A DNA stretch of 19,879 bases, from positions 1-19,879 of the forward strand of contig JAGGWO010000222.1 in NCBI GenBank assembly GCA_021157485.1, written 5' to 3'. Position 1 is the first letter of the stretch. Each line of letters starts with the position of its first letter. This document shows positions 1-7,396 of this stretch, in pieces. The stretch comes from Sulfurimonas sp. (GTDB lineage: Bacteria; Campylobacterota; Campylobacteria; Campylobacterales; Sulfurimonadaceae). The notes below the pieces were generated by a model that had not been told where the DNA came from, did not search any database, and was given only the letters and a program-made list of their open reading frames with translations. The position numbers and the translations under genes were made by a program.

Positions 1-1304
1 ACAAAGAAAATGTTCACTACAATGTTGGACACCTTTGTGGTATGGAAGGAAAATCTGCTGACCCTCAAGGTAAGTATATTATCTCTCTTAACAAACTTGC
101 AATTGATAGATTCCAAAATGTTGGTCCACTTCACCCACAAAATCACCAGTTGATTGATATTAGTGGTAAAACGATGGATCTTCTTTATGATATGCCAATT
201 CCTTTAGGTGAACCTCACCAAGCAGTTGCAATCAGAGCTAGTAAACTACACCCGGAAGTTAGATATAAAATGGGTACAAATACTAAAACTGGTAAAATAC
301 ATGTTGGTAAAACTCTAGCTGGACAAGAAAGAATTGTAAGAAAAGGTAAGAACGTTACAATTTATGCAACTATGGTTAGATCTCACATCAATCCAGAAAG
401 AATTACTGTTAACAAAGGTGACATCGTTACTTTCTATCTAACTAACCTTGAAAGAGCTGAAGATGAAACTCATGGTTTTACAGTTGACCACTTTGATATT
501 CACGGTTCATTAGAGCCAGGTGAAACTATTGAACTTAAATTTAAAGCTGATATTGAGGGTGTATTCCCTTACTACTGTACAGAGTTTTGTTCTGCACTTC
601 ACTTAGAGATGATGGGTTATTTAATGGTTAAAGATCCTAACAAAAAATATGTTAGTGCTCAAAAACTAAAAATGAAAACAATGTCTCAAACTGAATTAAA
701 AGCTGAATATGACAAAACTGTTGCTGTAAATACTGCTACAGATGCTGTAATTCAATCAGTTGTTGGTTTCTTAAAAGAAAACCACTATGAGAAACATCCA
801 GTTGTTGTAGGTCTTGTAACAGATGCACTTGACCAATATGGACAAATCCCAGGTCAAAAAGCAAAATCTGATGAAGCAGTAAAAGCTGGTGATTTAGAAA
901 AAGCTATTTTATTTGAAAATATGATTTGGCAATATATGGTTAAAACTGCCGATGTTGGTATTAGAGCAAAAGATGCTCTTGTTCGTCTAATCGCTACTAA
1001 ACAATCTTCTGCTGCTCAAGCTGGTGAAAGAGCATTTGGTGAAGGTGGTTGTGGTGGATGTCACGTTATTGGTAAAGTTTCATCTGGTCCAGATTTAACT
1101 GGTGTTCTTCAAAGACATGAAAACGCTGAAAAATGGGTAAAAGATTTTATTATGGATCCTCATAGTAAATACAAAGAACCATATGTAAAAGGGATGATTG
1201 ATTACTTCAATCTTAAAATGCCTAACCAACATATGAATGCAGAAGAAACTAAAGACATTATTGAATACCTTAAATGGGTTGACGAGAATGCAAACTTATT
1301 CTAG
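1..1304 (+). CDS. nosZ: Nitrous oxide reductase, cytochrome c type (clade II), 3' part of gene
   Basis: Periplasmic multicopper enzyme that reduces N2O to N2. The reading frame is open from base 3, upstream of the first ATG at 42, so the gene is cut by the window edge and 42 is not the start. Near the window start lies HYNVGHLCGMEGK, part of the catalytic propeller domain. The cupredoxin domain carries the CuA motif C-x3-C-x3-H-x2-M (CTEFCSALHLEM, bases 576-611) with an upstream histidine in DETHGF. A C-terminal domain holds one haem c site, CGGCH (1050-1064). This fusion marks the cNosZ type known from Wolinella. The haem probably accepts electrons from the NosC cytochromes encoded downstream. 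A strong terminator follows at once, so nosZ may be transcribed apart from the accessory genes. Identification is near certain. Confidence 0.97.
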   Translation, partial: KENVHYNVGHLCGMEGKSADPQGKYIISLNKLAIDRFQNVGPLHPQNHQLIDISGKTMDLLYDMPIPLGEPHQAVAIRASKLHPEVRYKMGTNTKTGKIHVGKTLAGQERIVRKGKNVTIYATMVRSHINPERITVNKGDIVTFYLTNLERAEDETHGFTVDHFDIHGSLEPGETIELKFKADIEGVFPYYCTEFCSALHLEMMGYLMVKDPNKKYVSAQKLKMKTMSQTELKAEYDKTVAVNTATDAVIQSVVGFLKENHYEKHPVVVGLVTDALDQYGQIPGQKAKSDEAVKAGDLEKAILFENMIWQYMVKTADVGIRAKDALVRLIATKQSSAAQAGERAFGEGGCGGCHVIGKVSSGPDLTGVLQRHENAEKWVKDFIMDPHSKYKEPYVKGMIDYFNLKMPNQHMNAEETKDIIEYLKWVDENANLF

Positions 1305-1331
1305 AGATTAGATAAGTTTTAGTAATACAGG

Positions 1332-1360
1332 GGGGAAAGCACTCGCTTTCCCCTTTTTTT
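1332..1360 (+). terminator. Rho-independent terminator after nosZ
   Basis: A perfect 9-bp stem (GGGGAAAGC at 1332-1340, GCTTTCCCC at 1345-1353) encloses an ACTC loop and is followed by seven T (1354-1360). This is a textbook intrinsic terminator. It separates nosZ from nosB and may act as a partial terminator that keeps nosZ mRNA more abundant than the accessory-gene mRNA; the partial action is inferred. Confidence 0.93.
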
Positions 1361-1379
1361 ATGTATAATACTTATACAT
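1361..1379. repeat. 19-bp dyad ATGTATAA-TAC-TTATACAT upstream of nosB
   Basis: Two perfect 8-bp arms (1361-1368 and 1372-1379) flank a 3-base centre, directly between the terminator T-tract and the FNR-type site. Its centre is about 57 bp upstream of the inferred start of transcription, a plausible position for an activator or a second regulator. It could also fold as a weak AU-rich hairpin. The dyad is certain as sequence; a function is not shown. Confidence 0.5.
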
Positions 1380-1392
1380 TGATTTATATCAT
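1379..1392 (+). promoter_or_regulatory. FNR/CRP-type binding site upstream of nosB
   Basis: TTGAT-TTAT-ATCAT matches the FNR consensus TTGAT-N4-ATCAA at 9 of 10 defined positions. Its centre (1385.5) is 41.5 bp upstream of the start of transcription predicted from the -10 box at 1416-1421, which is the spacing of class II FNR/CRP activation. Crp/Fnr-family regulators are known to control nos genes in Wolinella (Nss proteins). The spacing makes this more convincing than the motif alone, but the regulator is not encoded in the window. Confidence 0.65.
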
Positions 1393-1415
1393 CCACCTTA
1401 ATCAATAAATTACGC

Positions 1416-1421
1416 TATAAT
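1416..1421 (+). promoter_or_regulatory. -10 box of the nosB operon promoter
   Basis: TATAAT is a perfect -10 hexamer, giving a predicted transcript start near 1427 and a leader of about 48 bases before the nosB ATG. No -35 hexamer is evident, which fits activation from the FNR-type site upstream and is also common for Campylobacterota promoters. Because it lies beyond the nosZ terminator, it would drive nosB and the following genes independently of nosZ. Confidence 0.6.
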
Positions 1422-1430
1422 AAACTAAAT

Positions 1431-1445
1431 TTATAATTATTATAA
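1431..1445. promoter_or_regulatory. Perfect PerR/Fur-type palindrome downstream of the nosB promoter
   Basis: TTATAATTATTATAA is a perfect 7-1-7 palindrome identical to the Bacillus PerR-box consensus TTATAATnATTATAA. It lies at about +5 to +19 of the predicted transcript, where a bound repressor would block RNA polymerase. The area is extremely AT-rich and runs into (TAA)n repeats, so chance is a real alternative. A Fur-family regulator (PerR or Fur) is the natural candidate, by inference only. Confidence 0.4.
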
Positions 1446-1474
1446 TAATAATAAATCTCATACAAGGAACAGAT

Positions 1475-2257
1475 ATGCATCCAAGTTTAACAAAAGCTAG
1501 AATTTTCGCAACTTTAGCTTTAATTATTTTAACATTCTCTTTCACTCTTCCTATGATTGCTTTTCATGGAACTATGAACAAAATAAGTGAAGAGAAAGGT
1601 GATGAAGTTTCATCACTTAGTAAGTCAGTATGGAATATATACAATAAAGGCAGATATAAAAGTGTAACAACAGAAAAAGATGCCTATAATAACCTAGAAA
1701 AGATGATAGAGTCTCAAGCTGAAATAGGTGCAGCATCACTTCCAATTTGGGCAGTTTCTCTTGAAGCTCCAAACTATCCAAAAGCAGCATTTCCAGAGGG
1801 TATTCCTGTCTATTTTCATTTTGATGGATATAGTGGAGAAGTTCATGAAATGAATACTATTAATCACTATGTTGGAATGGATCCTATGTGGGTTGGTGGT
1901 CATCTAGAAAGAGCAATTGGTATTTATGCACTTTTATCTTTATCTTTAGCTATGATTCTTTTTATTGCCTATAACAACAAGATTTTAAACTACCTTATGC
2001 TGATTCCAGCTTCTCTACCTCTCTTATTTATAGCTGACTACTCCTACTGGCTCTATTGGTTTGGACATAATCTACATGATTGGGGAGCGTTCAAAATAAA
2101 ACCATTTATGCCAACTGTTTTTGGTGATGGTAAAATTGCGCAGTTTACAACGCACTCATATCCAACAATTGGTTTTTATATGATTCTTGCTATTAGTCTA
2201 CTTAGCCTTCTTGCTTTCTTTGCTAAACAAAAAGCAATGAATGAGATGGAACAATAA
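1475..2257 (+). CDS. nosB: NosB-like membrane protein of the nitrous oxide respiration cluster
   Basis: A 260-residue integral membrane protein with about four hydrophobic segments, near residues 10-30, 144-165, 170-195 and 230-250. A polar loop of roughly 110 residues lies between the first and second segments. It directly follows nosZ and precedes nosD, which is the place of nosB in Wolinella and other clade II clusters. The biochemical role of NosB is unresolved; a part in electron transfer or assembly is usually assumed. The region before the last helix is rich in aromatic residues and histidines (YSYWLYWFGHNLHDWG, TTHSYP), possible membrane-surface ligands. AAGGA at 1464-1468 supports the ATG start. 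It is the first gene after the nosZ terminator. The assignment rests on position, length and topology rather than on a motif known to me. Confidence 0.8.
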   Translation: MHPSLTKARIFATLALIILTFSFTLPMIAFHGTMNKISEEKGDEVSSLSKSVWNIYNKGRYKSVTTEKDAYNNLEKMIESQAEIGAASLPIWAVSLEAPNYPKAAFPEGIPVYFHFDGYSGEVHEMNTINHYVGMDPMWVGGHLERAIGIYALLSLSLAMILFIAYNNKILNYLMLIPASLPLLFIADYSYWLYWFGHNLHDWGAFKIKPFMPTVFGDGKIAQFTTHSYPTIGFYMILAISLLSLLAFFAKQKAMNEMEQ

Positions 2258-2275
2258 AAAATATCAAGGTTTAAA

Positions 2276-3493
2276 ATGTTTAGAGTTTTTGTCATAACTT
2301 TACTTTTGTTATCAAGTCTGCTTAATGCAGGTATATTGCAAGAAGCTATTGATAATGCACCGGTAGGTTCTATTTTAAAATTGCCTGCTGGTGTTTATAA
2401 AGGTAATATTGTTATAAATAAGCCTCTTACAATTTTAGGTAAGGAAGATGGCGTAGTTATTGATGGAGAAAATAAAGGAACTGTTATTAAAATAACAAGT
2501 TCTTATGTAACTCTAAAGAATCTTAAAATTATAAACAGTGGTGAACTACATCATCAACTTGATGCAGCAATTACTGTAGAAAAAGCTAAACAGTGCGAAA
2601 TAAGTGATTGTATAATAGAGGATTGTCTATTTGGGATTGACCTGCAAATGGTAAACAACTCGATAATATCAAATAATTACATTACCTCAAAAGATGTGGA
2701 CTTAGGTTTAAGAGGTGATGGCTTAAGACTTTGGTATTCTAATGATAATGTAGTTAAAAAAAATAGTTTAATAAAATCGAGAGATATGGTTGTATGGTAC
2801 TCCCATGGAAATTTAATAGAAGAAAACTATGCTGAATATTGTAGATACTCCCTACATTTTATGTATGCTGGTAAGAATATGGTAAAAAACAATACTTACA
2901 AATTCAACTCTGTAGGTATATTTTTTATGTACTCACAAGACACTATAGCAACTGGAAATGTTATACAGAGTTCAATAGGTGCAACAGGTATGGGAATTGG
3001 TCTAAAAGATGTTTCAAACTTTACAATAAAAGACAATACAGTTATATATTGTGCACAGGGTCTATATATAGACAGATCACCTTTTGAACCTGGTACAAAC
3101 AACTGGATAACAGGTAATAAAGTTTTATATAATTCTGAAGCTATGCATTTTCATTCATTAAGTGAAAATAATATTATTAAAGATAATACTATTATGGGTA
3201 ATATTGAAGATATAGTTAACGATAGTAGAGGAAGCAAAACTAATGAAAATGAGATAGTAGGAAACTACTGGGATAATTATATTGGATTTGATAGAGATGG
3301 TGATAATATTGGAGACACTCCACATAAAGTGTTTCAATATGCAGATCAACTCTGGATATATAATCCTAATGTGAAATTTTTTTACGGAAGTCCTGTGATT
3401 TCATTGCTAAATTTTTTAGCAAAACTGGCTCCATTTACAAAACCAATCTTTTTACTTGAAGATGAAAAACCAAAAGTTAGGATAGAAGGATAA
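2276..3493 (+). CDS. nosD: NosD, periplasmic beta-helix copper-maturation protein
   Basis: A 405-residue protein with a Sec signal peptide (MFRVFVITLLLLSSLLNA). The body is made of CASH-type right-handed parallel beta-helix repeats with many N-N-x-I/V turns (for example IISNNYITS and MVKNNTYKF). Hallmarks of NosD are present: GDGLRLWYSNDN, RDMVVWYSHGN, RYSLHFMYAGKN, GLYIDRSPFEPG, and near the C-terminus GFDRDGDNIGD and FFYGSP. NosD works with the ABC transporter NosFY and the copper chaperone NosL in supplying the copper centres of NosZ in the periplasm. The gene starts 18 bases after nosB and ends 3 bases before nosG, so it is in the same operon. A second, diverged copy lies at 9343-10551; this copy keeps the conserved aromatic and basic residues and is taken as the orthodox NosD. 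Confidence 0.95.
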   Translation: MFRVFVITLLLLSSLLNAGILQEAIDNAPVGSILKLPAGVYKGNIVINKPLTILGKEDGVVIDGENKGTVIKITSSYVTLKNLKIINSGELHHQLDAAITVEKAKQCEISDCIIEDCLFGIDLQMVNNSIISNNYITSKDVDLGLRGDGLRLWYSNDNVVKKNSLIKSRDMVVWYSHGNLIEENYAEYCRYSLHFMYAGKNMVKNNTYKFNSVGIFFMYSQDTIATGNVIQSSIGATGMGIGLKDVSNFTIKDNTVIYCAQGLYIDRSPFEPGTNNWITGNKVLYNSEAMHFHSLSENNIIKDNTIMGNIEDIVNDSRGSKTNENEIVGNYWDNYIGFDRDGDNIGDTPHKVFQYADQLWIYNPNVKFFYGSPVISLLNFLAKLAPFTKPIFLLEDEKPKVRIEG

Positions 3494-3496
3494 AAT

Positions 3497-4237
3497 ATGG
3501 CTAAAGTACAAACAGATAGAAGAGATTTTGTTAAGTATTCCACTTTAGGTGTACTCGGACTTGTGCTAGGTGGTGGTATAATTTTCTCCCCTTACACACT
3601 AAGAGCTGAAAATAGATTACGCCCTCCTGGGGCAATGCCTGAAAAAGAGTTTTTAGCATTATGTATCAAGTGTGGTCAATGTCTTCAAGTTTGCCCATAC
3701 CACTCTATAGAATTAGCCGATATGGCAATGGGTCATGGAGAAGGAACTCCATATATAGATGCAAACGTAAGAGCATGTTACGCTTGTGAAGCAGTTCCTT
3801 GTGTCCTTGCTTGTCCAAGTGGTGCACTAGATCATAGCTGTGAAAAAGCTGAAGATATTAAAATGGGAATAGCAGTTTTAGAATTTCCTGATACATGTTT
3901 AGCTATGAGTAATACCCCTGTACCTAAGGGTTATAACGATAAAATGCATAAGTTTATTGATGGGGTAAGACATATAAACCCATTAGAAGATCAGCTGCTT
4001 GAAAAATTCGATAAATATGAAGGTGAGCAGTGTACTTTATGTGCAGATATGTGCCCAATACCGAACCCAATGGGTGCTATAGCAATGGTTCCTGATGCGA
4101 ATGGTGGTAATAAACCAGAAATTTACGATGGCTGTATTGGTTGTGGAGCATGTCAAGAAGTTTGTCCAACTTCCAAGCCTTCTATTGTAGTTAAACCTAG
4201 AGTTACCTATGATGAATATTATACAAATAAAAGTTAG
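3497..4237 (+). CDS. nosG: NosG, NapG-type periplasmic ferredoxin with four Fe-S clusters
   Basis: A 246-residue iron-sulfur protein. The N-terminus carries a twin-arginine signal (DRRDFVK at residues 7-13 followed by a hydrophobic stretch), so it is exported folded. Four cysteine clusters follow: C56-59-62-66 (CIKCGQCLQVCP), C94-97-102-106 (CYACEAVPCVLACP), C179-182-186 in a CP context (CTLCADMCP), and C213-216-219-223 (CIGCGACQEVCP). This is the NapG/MauM pattern of polyferredoxins. With the membrane partner NosH (5403-6308) it is thought to form a menaquinol dehydrogenase that feeds electrons toward the NosC cytochromes and NosZ in clade II organisms. A GAAGGAT ribosome binding site precedes the ATG, overlapping the end of nosD. 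Confidence 0.93.
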   Translation: MAKVQTDRRDFVKYSTLGVLGLVLGGGIIFSPYTLRAENRLRPPGAMPEKEFLALCIKCGQCLQVCPYHSIELADMAMGHGEGTPYIDANVRACYACEAVPCVLACPSGALDHSCEKAEDIKMGIAVLEFPDTCLAMSNTPVPKGYNDKMHKFIDGVRHINPLEDQLLEKFDKYEGEQCTLCADMCPIPNPMGAIAMVPDANGGNKPEIYDGCIGCGACQEVCPTSKPSIVVKPRVTYDEYYTNKS

Positions 4238-4245
4238 GAAATAAA

Positions 4246-4872
4246 ATGAAATTCAATACTGCAAACAAAGTGTCAACAGGTTTACTTCTAGCTTCATCAT
4301 TTTTCATACTCTCGCTTAGTGGATGTGGAGATAAAGCGGAAAACAAAACCGAGAAAAAAGCAACCGCTACAAACTCTACTCCACAGATTGAAGTTGTTAA
4401 AAATAAAAATGCACATGAGATAAAAGTAGCGGCTAAAAAAACCGACAAAGACCAAAGCAAGTCATACTACTATGATTATGGCGAAAAGGCTGAGTATTCT
4501 CAAGATGCTCAACCTGCAAACGAAGATGCATCTGTTAGAATTAGACCACGAACTAGTATAGATGCAAATATGAATGTAAGAAGCCCTTATGATGTAATAC
4601 AAGTATCTATGCTTGTAAATAAGCTTAGTAAAAAATTCATAGTCAAGTGTTCAGCATGTCATAATGACTATGCAAATGGAATCATTGGACCATCTTTGAT
4701 TGAAAGAGATTCTAACTATATTTATGAAAAAATTCAAGAATTTAAAAGTGGTAAAAAATCTAACCCATTAATGGATGATCTTATCCATATGATGAGTAAC
4801 AAAGAGATTCGACTGATGGCAGATGAGATCTATAAGTTTAACAAAGAAATAAATAAAATGAGGAATAAATAA
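4246..4872 (+). CDS. nosC1: NosC1, monohaem cytochrome c lipoprotein
   Basis: A 208-residue protein with a lipoprotein signal: a hydrophobic stretch ends in a lipobox LSGC near residue 27, followed by a lysine- and glutamate-rich linker. A single haem c site, CSACH (4648-4662), lies in the C-terminal half. Several methionines near the C-terminus (MDDLIHMMSNKEIRLM) could supply the sixth haem ligand. Position after nosG and before a second small cytochrome matches nosC1 of Wolinella. The proposed role is electron transfer from NosGH to NosC2 or to the haem domain of NosZ. The stop codon overlaps the ATG of nosC2 by one base (TAATG), so the two are translationally coupled. Confidence 0.85.
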   Translation: MKFNTANKVSTGLLLASSFFILSLSGCGDKAENKTEKKATATNSTPQIEVVKNKNAHEIKVAAKKTDKDQSKSYYYDYGEKAEYSQDAQPANEDASVRIRPRTSIDANMNVRSPYDVIQVSMLVNKLSKKFIVKCSACHNDYANGIIGPSLIERDSNYIYEKIQEFKSGKKSNPLMDDLIHMMSNKEIRLMADEIYKFNKEINKMRNK

Positions 4873-5372
4873 TGAAAAATATAATTGTAGGATTTTTTAC
4901 AATATTGATACTAGCTTTAATGGCATGGACTGCTTCTAATGGTGGTGCCTACAACGGTGGTGAACATGGTAAGGTTATTGCTGATATAGGAAATGGAAGA
5001 ACGGCAGAAGCTAAAGATAGTGAACCTGTAGACAAAAGCGATAGAGAAAAAGAAGATGAAGCACTTAATGCACTTAGAGAAAAAGCTGGTAATGTAGGTG
5101 CCTTTAAAGTAAGTGATGAGTACAAACGTAAATGTTCATCATGTCATGGTGTAAATGGTTCAGGCGAACAAAACGGTAAAAGACTTATGGGACCTAAACT
5201 ATTTGGACAAACTGCTGATGAAACTTATAAAAAACTTGATGATTTTAAAGCAGGTCGTAAAGAAAATATGATTATGAAAGGTCTCTTAATGAAACTAAAT
5301 AAAGATGACTTAAGAAGATTTGCTGATGAGATTGGAGAGTTTCCTGCTAGAGCAGAAGCACTTAAAAAATAG
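4872..5372 (+). CDS. nosC2: NosC2, membrane-anchored monohaem cytochrome c
   Basis: A 166-residue protein with one N-terminal hydrophobic segment (residues 4-20) that may be an uncleaved anchor or a signal peptide, since no lipobox is present. A charged linker rich in lysine and glutamate follows. One haem c site, CSSCH (5133-5147), is followed by GVNGSGEQNG and KRLMGPKLFG, typical of class I small cytochromes; C-terminal methionines (ENMIMKGLLMKL) could be the distal ligand. The C-terminal halves of NosC1 and NosC2 look related (ADEI motif, similar spacing), suggesting an old duplication. It would carry electrons from the NosGH side to NosZ. Confidence 0.85.
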   Translation: MKNIIVGFFTILILALMAWTASNGGAYNGGEHGKVIADIGNGRTAEAKDSEPVDKSDREKEDEALNALREKAGNVGAFKVSDEYKRKCSSCHGVNGSGEQNGKRLMGPKLFGQTADETYKKLDDFKAGRKENMIMKGLLMKLNKDDLRRFADEIGEFPARAEALKK

Positions 5373-5402
5373 AGTTACATTCTAATATAATAGGATAAAG
5401 AA

Positions 5403-6308
5403 ATGGATAAGTATAACAGTAGAGAAACCATAAAAAGAACAACCTTTTGGTCAACTTTTTTTGATAGAACAAAAGATGGAAAGAAAAAACTTAGCTATAG
5501 AATGAAAAGGTGGATACTTGTAATCTCTATCCACCTACTATTCTTCTTATCGTTTGCTATTGATATCCAAACTTTAGAAGGAACTCTAAATGGTTCAAGA
5601 TTTTTAGGTTTTCACCTCATAGATATATTTACAACTTTAGAGATGTTTATGGCAGAACACCATCTGCATATAAATATTATTATTGGAGTTAGTACCATTA
5701 CAGTTTTCTATCTTTTAGTTGGTGGTAGAAGTTACTGTGCCTGGGTGTGTCCTTATGGAATATTAAGTGAGATTGGTGAGAAATGGCATAATACATTGGT
5801 AGCTAAAAAAATCATAAAAGATAGAAATTTCGACCATCGTATAAAATACTTTTTTTGGGCAATATTTCTTATACTTTCTCTAACAAGTGGTTATCTTGTA
5901 TTTGAGTCTTTTAGTGTAGTTGGTATATTAAGTCGTGCAATAGCCTATGGTTGGAGTTTAGCTTTAGTATGGGTAGTTATTGTATTTGCTTTTGAAGTAT
6001 TTTTTGCTCGTCGTGCATGGTGTAGTTATATCTGCCCTATTGGAACAACTTATGGTATGATTGGTAAAGTTTCAGCTCTTAGAATCGAGTGGAATGATAA
6101 CTGCGATCATTGTATGGTATGTAGTGATGTATGTTTTGAAAATCAAGTTTTAGAGATTACTAAAGCAAAATATGATAAGCAAAGAGAAGAGAAAAATATC
6201 ACTCATGAGTATATAACCGGTGCAGATTGTACTTTATGTGGAAGATGTATCGATGTTTGTCATGCAGATGCACTTAAATTTGACTTCAGATTAAAAGGTT
6301 TAGTATAA
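5403..6308 (+). CDS. nosH: NosH, NapH-type membrane quinol dehydrogenase subunit
   Basis: A 301-residue polytopic membrane protein with about four transmembrane segments (residues 35-55, 88-107, 148-168, 182-202). Two CxxxCP motifs typical of NapH/NosR C-terminal domains are present: CAWVCP (C112, C116) and CSYICP (C207, C211). Two [4Fe-4S] ferredoxin motifs lie at the C-terminus: C234-237-240-244 and C276-279-282-286. In both, the usual proline after the last cysteine is replaced (CFENQ and CHADA). With NosG it should oxidise menaquinol and pass electrons to the periplasmic cytochromes. It begins 30 bases after nosC2 and ends 2 bases before nosF. Confidence 0.92.
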   Translation: MDKYNSRETIKRTTFWSTFFDRTKDGKKKLSYRMKRWILVISIHLLFFLSFAIDIQTLEGTLNGSRFLGFHLIDIFTTLEMFMAEHHLHINIIIGVSTITVFYLLVGGRSYCAWVCPYGILSEIGEKWHNTLVAKKIIKDRNFDHRIKYFFWAIFLILSLTSGYLVFESFSVVGILSRAIAYGWSLALVWVVIVFAFEVFFARRAWCSYICPIGTTYGMIGKVSALRIEWNDNCDHCMVCSDVCFENQVLEITKAKYDKQREEKNITHEYITGADCTLCGRCIDVCHADALKFDFRLKGLV

Positions 6309-6310
6309 AT

Positions 6311-6949
6311 ATGATAAAAGTTTCAAATCTAACTAAAAAGTTTGGTTCAAACACATCCCTTGACAATGTGAATTGTGAATTTAATAAAAATGAATCAATC
6401 GCTCTTATGGGTGCAAATGGTGCAGGAAAAACAACTCTGATACGCTCTATTCTTGGATACTACCATCCAAATGATGGAGAAGTACTAATTAATGGTATGA
6501 ATCCTATTAAAGAGCGTGTAAAAGTTTTAGAGAATATTAGTTTTGTTCCTCAACTTCCACCTCCAATTAAACTAAGTATTGATGAGTTAATGCAGTATAT
6601 AAGTGTTGGAGCTAAAGTTGATAGAGATTTAATCATGCACTATGCTAATGAGATGAAACTCGATGTTAGCGCCAACCTAAATAAATCATTTTTTAAGTTA
6701 AGTGGCGGGATGAAGCAAAAGCTACTTATCGCTATATCATTAGCAAAAAAAAGTGATATCATAATCTATGATGAACCAACAGCAAATCTTGACCCGAAAG
6801 CTAGAGATGATTTTTACAGGCTTCTCAAACAAAATGAAGATGAAAAAGTACTCCTCTTTGTTACTCACAGATTAGAAGAAGTAAAAGATTTAGTAAATAG
6901 ACAAATATATATGGACTTGGGGAAAATAGTTTCTGATGATAAAGTTTAA
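6311..6949 (+). CDS. nosF: NosF, ABC transporter ATPase for NosZ maturation
   Basis: A 212-residue ABC ATPase. Visible motifs are Walker A GANGAGKT (34-41), a Q-loop glutamine at 81, the signature LSGGM (130-134), Walker B IIIYDE (150-155) and the H-loop histidine at 186. It pairs with the permease NosY (7397-8224); together with NosD they form the NosDFY complex needed for the copper centres of N2O reductase. The protein is about one third shorter than NosF of Pseudomonas, lacking a C-terminal extension, which seems usual for this gene in Campylobacterota. Its last 14 bases overlap the following nosL gene. Confidence 0.93.
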   Translation: MIKVSNLTKKFGSNTSLDNVNCEFNKNESIALMGANGAGKTTLIRSILGYYHPNDGEVLINGMNPIKERVKVLENISFVPQLPPPIKLSIDELMQYISVGAKVDRDLIMHYANEMKLDVSANLNKSFFKLSGGMKQKLLIAISLAKKSDIIIYDEPTANLDPKARDDFYRLLKQNEDEKVLLFVTHRLEEVKDLVNRQIYMDLGKIVSDDKV

Positions 6950-7385
6950 AAATCTTTTTTTTATTCTTATTTTATCACTCTTAGTTATACTTAGTGCTTG
7001 TGATTCTTCTGTCGAAGAAACTGCAAAGGTTTGTCCTCAGTGTCATATGCCACTGCCTAAGTCAAACATTCATACATCGTTTATAAAAGGTAATTCTGCT
7101 ACAGAATACTTTGATGACATAGGATGTATGGTTTTGTGGATGAAAAAGAATCATATAGACTTGAACAGTGTTGATATAAAAGCTTTTTCAAATGATACAA
7201 AAAAATATATAGATGCCAAAAAAGCATTTTTTAAATTTAATGAAAAAACACCTATGAACTATGGCTTTTCAGCATATGAACATAGTCAAGAAAACAGCAT
7301 TAATTTTAATGAAGTCTATATGAAAATGTTAAGGGGCGAGCATATGGCAAACCCAAAAATTAGAAAACAGATATTAGGATATTAG
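6936..7385 (+). CDS. nosL: NosL-family copper-binding lipoprotein (copy 1)
   Basis: A 149-residue lipoprotein with lipobox LSAC (C22). Residues C33, C36 and M38 form CPQCHM, the CxxCxM copper-binding type motif of NosL. The family pattern FDDIGCMVLWMK and, near the C-terminus, TPMNYGFSAY is clear. NosL delivers Cu(I) to the NosDFY/NosZ maturation pathway on the outer face of a membrane. The ATG overlaps nosF by 14 bases, with GGGGA at 6919-6923 as the ribosome binding site. It closely resembles the protein at 10538-10981 (FDDIGCM-LW, MxYGFSA), which together form one of two NosL subtypes in this window. Confidence 0.85.
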   Translation: MIKFKNLFFILILSLLVILSACDSSVEETAKVCPQCHMPLPKSNIHTSFIKGNSATEYFDDIGCMVLWMKKNHIDLNSVDIKAFSNDTKKYIDAKKAFFKFNEKTPMNYGFSAYEHSQENSINFNEVYMKMLRGEHMANPKIRKQILGY

Positions 7386-7396
7386 GTGATAAAAAA

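Noticed and set aside
1379..1405. Wide inverted repeat TTGAT-N17-ATCAA as an FNR site
   Set aside because: The spacing is far from the 4 bases of FNR/CRP sites; the nested TTGAT-N4-ATCAT fits better and has correct spacing to the -10.
1438..1453. (TAA)n microsatellite as a phase-variable tract
   Set aside because: Only about four or five imperfect units in an AT-rich leader; too short to expect slippage control.
4203..4460. Leftward open frame of about 85 codons over the start of nosC1
   Set aside because: It is antisense to the nosC1 signal peptide, whose complement gives hydrophobic codons by chance; there is no supporting ribosome binding site.
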